From positions 1 through 64,000 of the forward strand of contig CAUJNA010000579.1 of assembly GCA_963377175.1 (NCBI GenBank): a stretch of DNA of 64,000 bases. The letters run 5' to 3'. Positions 44,216 to 57,500 of the stretch are shown piece by piece. Under the pieces are notes generated by a model. It did no database searches. It was not told where the DNA came from and saw only the letters and a list, made by a program, of their open reading frames with translations. Within the stretch, counting starts at the first letter, position 1. Each line of letters starts with the position of its first letter. The DNA comes from Effrenium voratum. Its lineage: Eukaryota; Sar; Dinophyceae; Suessiales; Symbiodiniaceae. Position numbers and translations under genes: made by a program.

Positions 44216-47190
44216 GAGCCCTTCGCAATGCTTCCGCGAAAAAAAGAAGAAATGTTTGTGAGCACACTGGCACTGCGCTGCAAAGTCAGCAGCCAACCAC
44301 GCTGCAAGTCTTGACAGGCGTTTTTGCATCTGCGTGGATTTGTGCAACATTGCGCAACATGGCCTGCCAGGACTGAGCGCTTCTCAGTGTGAACTGGCCA
44401 CGTCATTAATTGGCCTGCGGCCTGCCAAGAAGTGCGACACACTTTTTCCATACATCGAGCATGCAAGCGCATAGGTCGATTGTTTACTCAAGCTAAAACT
44501 GCGGACCGTTCGGATCGCTGGCCGCTCGGAGAACAAAAAGGGGGGCATGCAAGCACTTGGGTTGACGCTCCAAACGGAACTTGTGTGATGGCGGCCCGCA
44601 TGGACGTCGTGGCGTGCTTCCAGGTCGTCCAGACTGGGCTGGTGGGCCTTAATACTGCCCAGCAAATTCTTGTACGGTTTGAAGTGCAACCATTATTTTG
44701 CTAATTTCGAATTTGCACAGAATGCGAGTTTACGTTCAAATTAAAGAGTTGGCGGAGGCAGGTGGCAAGAAGGGGAAGGCAAAGAAACAACGTAGCAGGC
44801 GCTTTGCAGATTGAGATTGTTTTTTTTGTGGCAGAACATGTTTTGAAATTGTACAGTGGGTGCAGTTGCCGAGGTGGCCATGCTTAAGGCAGACTTAGAG
44901 CCTTAGCCTTGGTGGATCACGTTGCATCATATTGCGTATTTCCGGCTTGCCATGACGCCAGACCCTCATCCGGCAGCGTTTTCGCGCTTGTTTTTGCTCT
45001 GGCAGGATCGCGCACAGGCATGACCAGTTACACACCCATCCAGACATTGAACACTGCGCTGCTTTTTTGCGCTTCGGGCATGAGAGATGCTGATTGTGCT
45101 TTAGCGTTGAGGAAGGACTTCAAGGTTTCTGAATTTCGGCGGTGTTAGTGTTTTGTTTGGTCCGGACAAGTCAAACTTTGGAGCACCCAGCCTTGACATA
45201 TCTTGTCGTGTAATCATCAGTTCTCCTCTAGCATCTGTCTGCTTGCTGACCATCACGTCACCATCGCTTGTCCGTGTTTTGTAAGGCCGCTTGGCCACAT
45301 TATGAAGTTGAGTGTTAAGGAAATTTGACTTGTCAATGGTTTGAGGCCATGTAAGGCCGCTTGGTCTGTTTGAGGCCGTCATAGCCAAGGTGGTTTGTGC
45401 ACACCGACTTCACGCACACGCCAACGTTTCTACATTTTGCTATTTGCCAGCTCTTCTGACACATCCATGCATCTTAAAGCCATCTTTGTGTCAAGTTGTC
45501 AAAAATATGTTGCAACCCTTTTGAAGAACTGTCTGTGCGTCAAGCCATCTGTCATGCCTGCGCATCAAAGCCGTCAAAAGATGGCAGTTGCGGCGTCGTA
45601 GCCTGGTCAGTGGGCCAGTTCATGTCTTTGTGTGTTTGCTACGGGCAGCATTGTAACTGTCTTGCTCCCTGCTCGGGTCGTTTTTGCGGGCACCCTTTTT
45701 TGGAGGTTGCAGAACATGCGAGTTCAACACCTTGATGCCAGACTATCAGTTCATTGGGTGGAGAAAACAGGGCCAAGTTTCAGAAACTCTTGGTTGTAAG
45801 GCAGCACGCGGTGTTCTTTAAAAAGAGCATGCGATCCTTGGACGTGTTCTTGTGGCACGCGGCAAACTAGCATACCCAAACAAACCGGGCTGCGCTTTTG
45901 CACTCAGGGCTGTAGGGAACAGGAACCCCTGAATGAGTGTTGGCACATGCACCGCGTGTATTTCACGTGCTGTACGTAGCTCTTTGAACTAGCAGCTACC
46001 TTAGTGGGACCCGTCCCACAATCGTTTAGCTCTGCAACATGGTATTTTGTTTTTTTTCTCCAACGATGAATGTTGACTCTTTGCGACATGTTTCAAATTG
46101 CCAGGAGGCCCCGGCCGGCGATGAATGTCAATGTGCCATGAATCTCCACCCGCTCAAAAAGGATTTGGAGCGGGGTGACCCCTGAAAGTCCCTTGAGGGA
46201 ACATTTCGTCTTTTGTGAGGAATGCAGGATAGATGGAAGTGGGGGACCCCCCCACCCTAGCAACTTGCCTTTGTCGATTGAGATGGGCCCAAGTGCTTTT
46301 TTGAACCCTTTTTGGGGTGGTGCAAAAAGGGAGACCAAGAAAATGACTTTTTCGGGGGTCCCCCTTTGACACATAACCACATAATCACCTTGGTCTCAGT
46401 ATCCTTTTTCAGAAGGACATATACTCAATGTTTGGCGTCCGAATCTCTATTTTGACACTTTGGCTCGAGCGATTAGTTACTTTCACGATGATGGAGGGCC
46501 GACATCCAGGGCTGCAGGCACGTCTTCTGGCCCCGAAGCAAGACCTGAACCAGCGTGGCGATGAATTTCAACAAAGAACCGCCGAACTTAGGTGGTTGGT
46601 GGTTACCAGAAATCCCCACCATGATGTCGCATCCCCAATCAAGATGCATACCCATGTGGGCTTGTCTCCAAGGGACCCTAAGAATCAAAGCAGTTCAGGT
46701 GAGCTGCCCTCAGGAGCGATCGCCCCAGAGAGCCCTGAACACACGTGGTTGAGTGTCTCACCTGTAAAACCACCCCCAAACGGGTACCATTAAACAAACA
46801 AGCAAGTCCCATATGCAATATTCGGTTTGTTGCCCAGATATGCCCAGATATGCCAATGGTTCAGATCTTTATTTCCATAGATTTCAACAAGCACTACAGA
46901 GGACCCCTTACATTTTGCATGTCCCTTTGAGGAACAGTAGACTCTGAGCATGGCTCATATGGCTGCCCTCCAATCTGCTGATTTTACCAACTCGTCACTG
47001 CACGTGGCACATTCCATCTTTATTTGTTCCAGCAACTCTATTGTTTCGCCCCAGTTAGGTTCTTCATCAACCCTCCATATCAATGCCAGATGGTAGTGAT
47101 CTCCGTTGTTGCAGTGGTATCCCACTACGGATTGCGGATGAGGTTTCCGCTGCCAGTTTGAAAGCTGCAGCTGAGCTTCGAAATAAATGC
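44216..47190. other. No firm gene
   Basis: A minus-strand frame at 45388-45101 (KRPYKTRTSDGDVMVSKQTD) has some protein character but no context. TAAGGCCGCTTGG occurs at 45283 and 45353. Nothing else is supported. Confidence 0.35.
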
Positions 47191-48302
47191 ATATATGTAC
47201 CAGTCCCTGGGCCACGTACCCCCCCCCCCCCCCCCCAATGGTATGGTGCCCCCCACTCCCCCGCATCATCCGCATCTTGGGGATAATGCTGGCAATGCTG
47301 GGGATGCTGTCCAGTACCGTGCGAGCCCTGCAGCTTCGGTCCCAGACCCCCTTTCACCCCGTGAACCAACACCCCTAAACCAAACCACCCTGCAACCCCT
47401 CCTTAACCCCAACCCTAAGCCTAAATCAACCCAAACCCCAAACCCACCCGAAACCCACCGCAAACCAACCCTGAACCAACCCTGAACCAACCCTAAACCA
47501 ACCCACCAAGCCTCAACCAACTCCGAACCACACCCCAACCACCCCCACCACCCCACCACCCCACCACCCCACCACCCCACCACCCCACCACCCCACCACC
47601 CCACCACCCCACCACCCCACCACCCCACCACCCCACCACCCCACCACCCCACCACCCCACCACCCCACCACCCCACCACCCCACCACCCCACCACCCCAC
47701 CACCACCACCACCCCACCACCCACCACCCCACCACCCCACCACCCCACCACCCACCACCCACCCCACCCCCCACAGGGGGGGGGGGTTGGGGGGAGGGGG
47801 GGCCCACGGCCTGGAATATATATATATATATATATATATATTTGTATGTATGTTCCAGGCTGTGAACCCCCCCCCCCTGTGGGGGTGGGGTTGGTGGGGT
47901 GGTGGGGTGGTGGGGTGGTGGGGTGGTGGGGTGGTGGGGTGGTGGGGTGGTGGGGTGGTGGGGTGGTGGGGTGGTGGGGTGGTGGGGTGGTGGGGTGGTT
48001 GTGTGGTCGGTTCGGAGTTGGTTTAGGCTTGGTGGGTTGGTTGTTGGTTCAGGGTTGGTTTGCGGTGGGTTTCGGGTGGGTTTGGGGTTTGGGTTGATTT
48101 AGGCTTAGGGTTTGGGTCAAGGAGGGTTTGGTTTATTGGTTCACTGAAAGGGGGAGTCTGGGACCGAAGCTGCAGGGCTCACACGGTACTGGACAGCATC
48201 CCCAGCATTGCCAGCATAATCCCCAAGATGCAGATGATGCGGGGGAGTGGGGGGACCATACCATGGGGGGGGAGGTACGTGGCCCAGGGACTGGTACATA
48301 TA
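47191..48302. repeat. 1.1-kb fold-back (inverted repeat) with CCACCCC/GGGGTGG arrays
   Basis: Left arm 47191-47790 and right arm 47866-48302 are inverted copies (about 90% by eye), including GTACCAGTCCCTGGGCCACG, a CATCCCCAGCATTGCC block, degenerate CCCTAAA/TTTAGGG-like sequence and CCACCCCAC microsatellite. The centre is TA-rich between GCCTGGAA and TTCCAGGC. Apparent long Gly/Trp/Val frames here are products of the repeat. Confidence 0.85.
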
Positions 48303-48436
48303 TACATACACATGTGTATGTATGTATATATATATATATATGTGTATACATATTCAAATATATATGTATATATATATATATATGCAAATGCATACATGCA
48401 TAAATGCATATATGTCTATATATATATATATGTGTT
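48296..48436. repeat. TA/CATATA microsatellite
   Basis: Runs of TATATATA, CATACATG and ATGCATA. Confidence 0.8.
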
Positions 48437-48547
48437 CCAGTCTCCCGGCCACCAACCCTCTCCCCCCCAACAACACCCCAACACCCCAACACCCCAACCC
48501 CCCCCCCCCCGAAACCCGACCCGACCCAACTCCGAGCCCGTGCGAAC

Positions 48548-48649
48548 ATGGCGCGGGCCTTCAGCCGACGGATGCGCCAGGTGGACACTTCTCTGAAGCC
48601 GCCGCATTGGCACCAGCCGAGGAGTGCCCACCGGACCCCGCAGACCAAG
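48548..48649 (+). CDS. Possible first exon (34 codons)
   Basis: ATGGCGCGGGCCTTCAGCCG starts an open frame MARAFSRRMRQVDTSLKPPH then WHQPRSAHRTPQTK before AAG|GTGTGCC, a plausible donor. It could be the N-terminus of the plus-strand CBM20 gene 2 kb downstream, but another frame (HGAGLQPTDAPGGHFSEAAA) is equally open. Confidence 0.25.
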
Positions 48650-50520
48650 GTGTGCCATGCTCAGGGAGCGTTATTTTTGTTGGTTTTCTTCCTCCTTTTT
48701 TTATTTGGATTTTTATGTTTTTTTCTTCCTCTTATTCTTTTTTTCTTATTTTTTTTTTCACCCGATTTTTTTTCCACTACTACTAATTTTTGTTGTTGTT
48801 TTGTTTTGTATAGAGCAAAGTTTTTTCTACCATTTGACCAGTTGGGAAGGTATCCCCCCCCCAAGTGAACTCTTCTGTAAGCCACCCAGCTGGGGTTGCT
48901 TTTGCAGTTGCCAGGCCTTAGTCTCACACCAGAAGGACCCATACACCCCATCGGCCATGGGACTGAAATCTCCACTGGGAGTGGGAAGGTTTTGCGCCGA
49001 ACCACAGCAGTCAGTTGATTCCAAGGTGGATTCCCTCTAGCAATGGTGAGCCATGTTTTTGTGGAAATGCTGGGGATTCCGGCAGCCAGAGGTGGGACAT
49101 CAGAATTCGTTGGGTATTCAGAAAATCACCAAGCACCTTTTTGAGGATCCAACTTTTCCAAGATGCGGAGTTCCGTTTGGCTGAAATGTCGCGCTCGTTT
49201 GTTTTGAACCCCGAATGCACCAGACCACACATTGGAGATTTTGACCAACTTTTGCCACTCAACACTAAGATGCTTGAGCCCCTGCCTCCTTAACGCCGGA
49301 AATGGCATTGTTGGCCGGGAGTTGGTGACACTGCCAAAAGTGGGGCAAACAAATAGGGACCGCAACACATGTCCACCATGTCGGGTCCCAAGAAAGCAAC
49401 GACAACAGATTCACACCCAACCGGTCGACTCGCTGAGGTGCTTCCATGTGGAATGTAAGGCAATGAATGCGGTCCGGTCGGAAGCCCCGGAGATGAAGCC
49501 TCTGCTCAAGAGATGGGGAGGTCGTGTTTTCGGCGACCCAAAGAGATGGCAATGGTTTCCCTTTGGTGTCCAGTCAAAATCAGACGAAAAGGTTGGTTTC
49601 TGCCTGGCTTCCAGTGAAAACCCAGCCCCGAAAGAGTAATTACAGCCCAAAACAACGAGCTAGCCGGGTGTGTTTGGGGCTTTTTGGCTCTCGGTTTGCG
49701 TGGGCTGACATACCGTTTTGCAATAGCCGTGTTGGGCGTTTCTTCAAAGGGGGTGGTTTTCAAAAGGTTTCTTCAAGTCCGCCTATTTTGTATTTTTGAG
49801 ATATTTGACAGGGGGTGGTTTTCAAAGGGCTTCAAAGGGACACGTAGTGGTATCGGGCGTAAGCCAGCTGCTGTTGCATGAGGCAAGAAACAGAATGACT
49901 CACATTCCCTGGAAACAGCCGCTAAGTTGAACTGCTATGCGCGGAATCGCGAAAAGGGCACCTTCGAATGGACAATCTATTGCCAGCAGCATGTAACCCT
50001 CACCACACTTTGAACATCGCAATCAGCTCAAATCGTTTTTTGGCATTCACATGAGGCATTTGTTCACCCAAGAGTATGCGTGACATTTTTTTTTAGAATC
50101 GGCGATTTCCCATTGACCAGAATGATAGCCTGGGATTCTGCCGTCTCAAAATGGGGAACTCCGAAGATACGGCTTGGTTTTTACGCCTCTCTTTTCGGTT
50201 TCGAGCAAGGAGCCACAGGTTTAACAAGCAGCCTCGCTCCCGATTTGCCTTCTTTGAGACCCTAGAGAGACTACTGCAACCGCGTATAGAACTTGCAAAG
50301 AGCGACACAAGTTTTTCCGACATTCTTCCCCGACATCACCCCCAATGTTCTTCTCATAGCTTATAATTTGCCCAGATGGGCGTTTCCGAAGTCTCAGCCT
50401 AAGCTTTGGCAAAAGCCCTTTGCAGACGCCTATTTGATTTTCTCAACCCAACATGGTTTTTCCACTTCAGTTTTCCTTTGCACCAAGAGTTTTTTCTGAG
50501 ATCCATGTTGAGAGGCTCCT
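48650..50520. other. Probable intron or intergenic DNA
   Basis: T-rich tract at 48670-48830, then sequence with short repeated phrases such as GGGGGTGGTTTTCAAA (49748, 49812). No exon is convincing. Confidence 0.35.
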
Positions 50521-50526
50521 GACATG

Positions 50527-50694
50527 ACCTGCCGTCAGCTTAGCTGCCGGCTCAAAACTTTTCCTGTGCTGAGAACCCTCCGCGTGGTGGGGGACCACCA
50601 GAGCCTGGGCAAGTGGGTGACCTCCGCGGGCATAGAGTTGGAGACGCAGCAGGAGAGATTCGAACGACGCGACTCGAAGCGAGGTTTGGAGTTT
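50527..50694 (+). CDS. CBM20 starch-binding domain, exon 1
   Basis: Plus-strand frame LSCRLKTFPVLRTLRVVGDH then QSLGKWVTSAGIELETQQER. CBM20 modules bind starch granules or glucan; the family core V-V-G-x3-x-LG-x-W-x5-I-x-L is matched well. The exon ends near a possible donor AGCGAG|GTTTGG (about 50692). The remaining strands of the module are found at 53391-53452 and 54042-54130 on the same strand. About 12-15 residues between exon 1 and 2 are missing, so a small exon was not found. Which enzyme carries the module (for example a phosphoglucan dikinase, phosphatase or amylase) cannot be told, as no catalytic domain is visible. Confidence 0.5.
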
Positions 50695-50716
50695 CTCTCC
50701 CCGCGGGATGTTTTTA

Positions 50717-50848
50717 GGGTGAATTTTTGGAAACCCGTCTCTCTGGTTTGGTTGCCTCAAGGGGTGGAAAACAACTACAGAGTGGGCGAATTTTTGGAGA
50801 CCCGTCTCTGGTTGCTGCCTAAAAGGGGTGGAAACCACCTCAACCTTA
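50717..50848. repeat. 67-bp tandem duplication in a probable intron
   Basis: GAATTTTTGGAAACCCGTCT at 50721 recurs at 50788 with GGGGTGGAAA following in both. Confidence 0.7.
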
Positions 50849-53390
50849 GAGTTCTTGGCCCCAACTCAAAAGTAACTACTAGTCACTGGGCTCCGTTTTG
50901 GGAAGCTGAGCCATCCCCTTAAAAGTAGGTGGGCGTGTGAGTCTTGCAGGCGAATGAATATGGGCGCGTGAGTCTTACCGGACCCACTAGAATGGTTGGT
51001 ATTCTTTTGGTTTTCTTTTCAAACCCAAAGGAGGGGTACCAACTACAAAAAGACACACCCGTAAAGATAAGGTCCAAAGTCCAGGCACGTTGCTAGAACT
51101 CGAATTCCATGCGTCTTGGGCTTCCGGTGCTCTGCCTGCCTTCGTGCGAGTTTAATTGTCTAAGGTCAGCACGGACCAAACCGGAAGCCGAGAACTTTTA
51201 CAGGAAGTTGGCCGTACACCTACCCAACACAACGGATCTCCGCAAACGACAGGGAGTCTCCAGTAGAATTTAGCGGCTTGTGTTTTTCTTTTGAAGCAGA
51301 GGGGGGACATTTTGTTGCCGATGAATGTCAAGCGTGGAAGCAGCTATGTGTGTTGTATTTGTTGAAGGAGCCGGTCATTCATAATTCTTCTTTCGTAACG
51401 GCTACCTCCACCCACCTACTAAGACAGCTTTCCTCTAACTCACCCTCTGATCGATTTCACGCTAGTGGACTGTAAGGTAGATTGAAGGTCACCGTCAAAG
51501 ATACTCGACCACACACCCTAACCCCATGTGCCAACGGTTTTCTTTTTTTGGATGCTAACGGCTGCAAACGGGGCTTTCTGGTTTTTGGGTGGCGCGCAAA
51601 AATCTCAGTGGTCCAAGTGCTTGGATTGGACTCGGGTTTTCCTCTCCCATGAAAAAGCTGCGGGGCCTTCCACGAACCGATTTTTGAGCCCTGTGAGTTG
51701 ACCATCCCATTCGAAAGAAAAGAACACTGGTGCAAACAAAACACAACCAAAAAAACAACAGAAACAAAAAACTGGTGCGCTGCGTGGGTGGCTTCTTTTT
51801 TTGCGCCCCATGCCATTCTTTTCTCCCTTGCGTGCTCGAAACAGCTCCGGTTTGCCCACCGATCCATCTCTGAGAGCTGGGAGGTTCCTCGAATGGGAAC
51901 TTTTGACCAAATCGCGGGGATGTGAGGGGAACAATGAATGCAGTGGCGAGTTGGATGAAGATTTCAAGAGCCGCACGAAATGGTGGCCATGAACTCCAAT
52001 CTTTGGCAGATTTTTCTTTCCTGGTGTAGACATGAAAAAGAAGGTGGGGCTTTCTGGCTGAGACGGGGTCAGGCCAGCTTGTCTACTTTTCTTTGGCTTG
52101 TTTAATTCGCAACAGCCCCAACACAGGAACTGACCGAAGAATCCTTCCCGGGAGTGGCCAACAGAAGCCCCCAAATGCCAATTGGAGAGACACTTTGACA
52201 TGGAAGTTTTTCAAGACTCCCCTTTTTGATTCGAGGGTAGGTACTGTTTGAGTCTGACATTTTGTCAGTTTGGCCGTGGGTTCAGACACTTTGGGCCCGT
52301 GGTTTTCCTTGGCGCGCCGCGGAAGGCATCTCTTGGGCCCTGTGAAACGGAGGATCTCGTCTCGCCAGGACATCTTCCCAATTTTCATCTCCCCCAACCC
52401 CGTCTTCGTAGACTTGCACGCCAAGGCGCCGCGGGACCGCGGGACCGCGACGGCCGGAAGTTCTCAAGTTTTTTGTGCATGGCGAGCCAAGTGGGTTCTG
52501 TCGTTTTGAGGCTTGGAAACCGATGATTTCGTGGTACGATCCCAGATTGGAATGTCAGTCTTGCTCACTGCACATGCTGAGAAAGGCTTGGCATTTTTGT
52601 CTCATCCTCTGCCGGAACGGGGTCCTTTTTTGTATTTTGCCACACCATGTTTATCAAAAATGCGGCAGAGCCCTCTTTTCCCCTCAGAATCTGGGTGCGT
52701 GTACCTGGACTCGCGCTTGGGTTTCCGTGCTCGACCCTCGTCGCGAAGTCGCGGACGCCCGCTCTGGGCCATTTTCGGGACCACAGGTTTCGATGTTTCA
52801 AGAGAAGAAGGCGGTCGGTCTCCTTGGATCGTCAGTGACATGCGACCGATGGGTTGCCAGGTCCTTCTGGCACAAGTTGCAATCAGCCGGTGGATTTAAC
52901 TTGGCCTTTGAGGGCTGGCATGTCGCGCATACGCTTGGCGGTGAACGAGAGCTTCGCCAGCGTGCTCTAAGAAGTCGGGATGGCAGAGCATCGAGTCGGA
53001 ACCCCCATGTTGTTGAAAGAAGAAGCGAACAAAGCAACTTCCAGCAGTGCAGCAAGACGTATCCTCTTTTAAAATACTCCCCCTCCACCCCAGAACCCCA
53101 GCTCCCAGCTCGGGATCCCTGGTGACGATTTTCCTTGAAACGGGGGACCATATATTCCACCGATTGTTGCACAGCACTGCTGGTACCCCCAAATCACCGT
53201 GTTCGCCGCATGTGGTGGAAGCTACAGGCGGTAATACAATCTGAGAATTTGTCCTGGAGGCCAAGGCAACTCACTTGTGCCATTGTTCTCTCCAGTCCAG
53301 GGGTCGAGATAGTTTCCCTGAAGGCCGCTCTTGTGTCTCGCCCTGTGATGTTTAGGCTGGTCATCCGGTACCCGCCAGAGCCAGGTGCAA

Positions 53391-53452
53391 TACAAGTACG
53401 TCCTGTGCGATGCAGCCGGCAAAGAGATCGACTGGGAGGCAAACAGCGGCTT
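53391..53452 (+). CDS. CBM20 starch-binding domain, later exon
   Basis: After an acceptor GCCAG|GTGCAATAC the frame reads QYKYVLCDAAGKEIDWEANS then GFA, matching the family strand (E/Q)YK(F/Y) followed by a conserved WE. Donor probably GCT|GTTTCG. Same strand and order as the 50527 exon. Confidence 0.5.
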
Positions 53453-53952
53453 CGCTGTTTCGCGGTTGGTGGGGGTCGATTCTCCGGTTGGAGGATCTTT
53501 CGGGGTTTTGTGTCTTGTTCCGAGACAGACTCAGAAGCGCTTCGGATTAATCTCTTTTACTATCCCGACGGAGGATTAAGGGGTTTCTTGGATATTCCAG
53601 GTATGTGGTATGTGGGAGAATAGCTTTTTGGGAAACCTAAACATGGAGACTGATTGCTCCAATGTGCGGGTGCCTGTGGATTTTCCCAATCTGAGAAAGG
53701 GGCACATTTCGTTTCGATTTGAGACTTGTCTATATGACTTCGAATCGTCCTTGATTCAAGATTCCTTGTCCAAGCACAAGCTCACATACAACTGAAGCTT
53801 TTTGACGCGTCGACTGATATTCAGTGAAGTTTGCCGGGGAACATCCATTGATGCCTTGAACCATGACGCAAGGAGGCCAGACAAATACAGGCAGGAACCC
53901 TTTGAGGCCACCTCGATGTTCGCCTCCGCATGGTCGGTACAAAACCTCTTTT

Positions 53953-54036
53953 TTTTTTTTTTGGGGGGGGGGGGGGGGTTTGGCGGTTTTTCGGGTGCGA
54001 CGCCTGGAAAAGCTGTTTTGGGGGTGGGGGGGGGGT
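53953..54036. repeat. Homopolymer tract T then G
   Basis: Fifteen or more T followed by a long run of G, with more G at 54018-54035. Likely intronic and prone to sequencing error. Confidence 0.7.
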
Positions 54037-54041
54037 TTCGC

Positions 54042-54130
54042 GAGGAGTCGAACAAAGTCCGCAGCTTCGTGGCGAATGGCACGGAGATGACCATGGAAGA
54101 CGACGATGGGCCCGGGGCTCGCGGGATCGT
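54042..54130 (+). CDS. CBM20 last-strand exon (candidate)
   Basis: After CGCGAG| the frame reads ESNKVRSFVANGTEMTMEDD then DGPGARGI, fitting the N-(K/R)-x-x-x-V...V-x-x-D end of CBM20. Possible donor GATC|GTGGGAGT. Confidence 0.4.
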
Positions 54131-54559
54131 GGGAGTTGCTTGCAAAGGCTGCTGGAGGGGCATGTTTTTCTTCTTGTTATTGTTAGGAGTTTTTCCCAAA
54201 TTAAATCTCGACCCAAAGTTGCTCATCGATTCCTCGAAAGGCGAGTTCCCTTTCGGCTTCCCTCTAAAGCCACCCTGGATCCCATGTTTTTGAGACATAA
54301 TTTCACCCAAGAGTGGCGTTTCTCTGCTCGTTTGGCTGAGTTCAAAGGGAAGCGCACACCAAGTTTCCTATTTTCATTCGCTCCACATAAAAGCCAGACC
54401 CCAGAGGGAGGACTTGCGTACAGAGACCTTGTGCAGGGGCCAAAGGAGTCGCAGGGAGGGTATCACACAGACTGGGAGCGTCTGTAGTTAACTCTGCGCA
54501 GACGTCTGCAATCCTTTCGGGGTTTCGACCCCGCCTTGGGATGACGTGTTCCATCCGAC

Positions 54560-57500
54560 TGTAGCGGTCTCTCGACCGATGCAAAATGGATCAACCGGGC
54601 GTTTCCGGGCGTTTCCGCGCCATGAAACAGGACGTGGCCAAAAGGGAATGACGAGGGTCAGTTTTTGGTTCTGTTCCTAGGGTTCATCAAGAAACCAGAA
54701 ACTTGGGTTGTTTCCTAATGACCCCTCACTTTGAGGTATGGACCTGCAGGCGTGCTGGCTACTTCCCTCTACAACTTTGCAGCAATTGGAGGTTACTTCC
54801 CTTTAGCCTACCACACGAGGGCGATCCTGACAATGAACACAATAATGGGGCCATCGGAGAGCATGGAGTGAGGTTTCGCATGATGCTCGCATGGTCCAAA
54901 CACGCGTTCAAGGGCGCCAACCCACAGCCAACTCATCTCTGATTCTTCACCGCAAGACGTCCCAACCTGACACTAGCATCGAGCAGAATGGCCTTTTCCG
55001 GTGCCAAGCATGGTGATTTGTCTAGTTTGTTCTGCGTGGAGCAAGCAGGAGAGAGTCTGCGTCTTGGAAGTGTTCATCCTCTTCATATTGGTTGAACCCC
55101 ATATAAAGCAAACCGTGTAACAAGTGCTTGGCTGTTGATTATGATTCACTGCCTACTCCAAGCATGGACACCTTGAAACAAAGCATTGTGAATGCATCAC
55201 GCAAGTTGTCAGAACTGCAGCCAAAGTATTTTGTCTGCTGGCAGCGCTAGAGCGTGAGACTTGTTCTAGAGAGTTGACGTGAATTCGTATAAGCGCCGGC
55301 CAGCAAGGCACATGTGCATCTGGTTGTGCCTGTTGTGTGTGGAGGTTGTCAACAAGTGCGTTCGGCAAGTTGGAGATCATGCCACTATCTTTTGGAGCTG
55401 CGGGGAAGTCACCGGAACCTTCCCTGGGGCTCGCTTCAGGTCCGTCGGGGAATCGAAGCTCTCTCGTAGGGCGAAGCGACGAAGTCACTGTGCTCCTAGG
55501 AATCCTTCTTTTGGTTTTCGGCTTCAACTGACCCAGCCACCACAACTTGGAGACAGCCCATTTGCTGCGGCAATGGCTCACATCCCATTCTGCGAGGATG
55601 GTTTTCAGAGGTTCACTGCCGAGGCCATCCAGAAATTCCAGGGGCTCGTTTTCGGATGAACGGAAGCATGGGCGAATAGAGATACGCACACGTGCATGTG
55701 ATAGATGCACCTTTGCATTGTTCGAAGGCGGAGCCCTGCCAATGTGAGCACGTATGTTCAAAGAAGCTCCCAGCGGCATGAGAGCCGCAATCCAAACAGT
55801 GAGAGCTGAGGCGACAGTCCCAACGGGCGGATGTTCGCCCCTTTCGACTCTTCATGGTTTTGGGTAGACTTTCCATGTTTGATTGTGATTGTGTCTTTGG
55901 GTCTTTGGGTCGAGCCACCTGGACATTATCCTTCCATGGAACCCCATGAAGGTGGGCCAGTCGTTTGCTTGCCACCGGTACATAGCTGGTTTGCTTTGTG
56001 GTTGGGGGCCACTGGTTTGGTTGCGTTCCAGCTTTCCGGTGTTCCCTTGCAATATGTGTAGTCAAAGATCAACAAGCCGTACACAGGTTGGCACGTCTTA
56101 GACACTTGCATGTTGGCAGAGGGTACAACTTTGTTGGGGCCTTACTTTAGGACACATGGTTGGGTTCCTCCAAAATGGACATATATTCAGATGACTTTTA
56201 GGACAGGGATTTGAGAGAAGACGTCCGGACGTCCCTTTAGAGAATGGGGTTCCAACATGTGCGTTTCTCGAGAGAACTTCCCAAAACCATAAACAACATG
56301 TTGGGACACATCCTGCATGTACAGGAGCGGGATTTCTCGCGTTTCGAAACGAGACACCTGCGAAGTGCTCCTTGCTCGCTGCAGGGCGTTCCGAGAAAAG
56401 GTCGGCCTGAACGATGAGGAAGGCGCGGGCGCCCAAACCTGGTGAGCCGAGCGGATCCTCCAAAGGGATCTTCCACGGCTCTAACCCTCCTCAAAACAGC
56501 ACATGTGCACATCTATGATGGTATATTTCATATTATACATACTTCATTTCATCCCTTCAAGAACAACGTCTCCCTTTCCTTTGAATCAAAGCATCGGGGA
56601 TGGGACGCTTTGCAACGACGCCTTTGAATGATCAAGCTACACATGGACTAGGGAGAGCACCCAACCTTTTCCTCCCTTGAGAGGCGTGGTTGGGGGATGG
56701 CTTAAACACTCGAAATCGGGGGCAATTGACGGCAACGCAAAGCCAGTCGCGACTGGCTCCTTCGGGAACTCATACAACCGAAAGCAGAGCCAGACTTTGG
56801 TTTGGATCGCTGCATCGCTGGAACTGGATTTTCAGAGACATTGACGGACCACCATGGGATAATGCTTTCGGAGGGATTCTCAGATCAGATAAATGACCAA
56901 TGTACCAATGGTACCAATGGCTCTAACTCAGTTTTTCTTTTTCAAAACTTGTAATCATAAATTTCAGATTGCCATCGTGTGCGAATCCGAATGTGTGCAG
57001 CTTGCCATGCACCCCCTTGATAGGTATCCGTTCTGGCCTCTCGAATAGAGTTGGCTGTCACTAGTGTTAGGGAGCACAGCCCTTTCAGACGCCGCCTTGT
57101 GCAAACACTTCCTTGCACAAGTTGTGTCCATCAGCAAACCCTACTGGCATGTGTTCACATCGCGAGGTGCGCGCTACACCGCATTTTGCGAGGATATACT
57201 GTTACTCTAAGCAATGAGTCTTTACTAAATGATCACACCGGTGTAGTATTTGCTCCCTGTTCCTGGCCCGACCTGTACGTGGAAGCAGGTTGGCCACTAA
57301 GCATGAATTTGTCAAAGGGGAAGGTCAAAATGCTTTGGAGTTTGGCTTCCCTTTAAACTAACCCCGAAAAGGGCACCTTAAAATGCCCCAGCCAAGCATG
57401 TTGACAACTCCCTTTCTCAGGTCCACGCTTCGATCGCTTTTCCACGCCCAGAAAATGAAGCACGCATGTGGTCGGAAAGGACTTCAGGTCTCAGCCGACT

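Noticed and set aside
47266..48102. Long Gly/Trp/Val-rich open frames
   Set aside because: They are translations of the CCACCCC/GGGGTGG microsatellite in all frames, with no other protein character.
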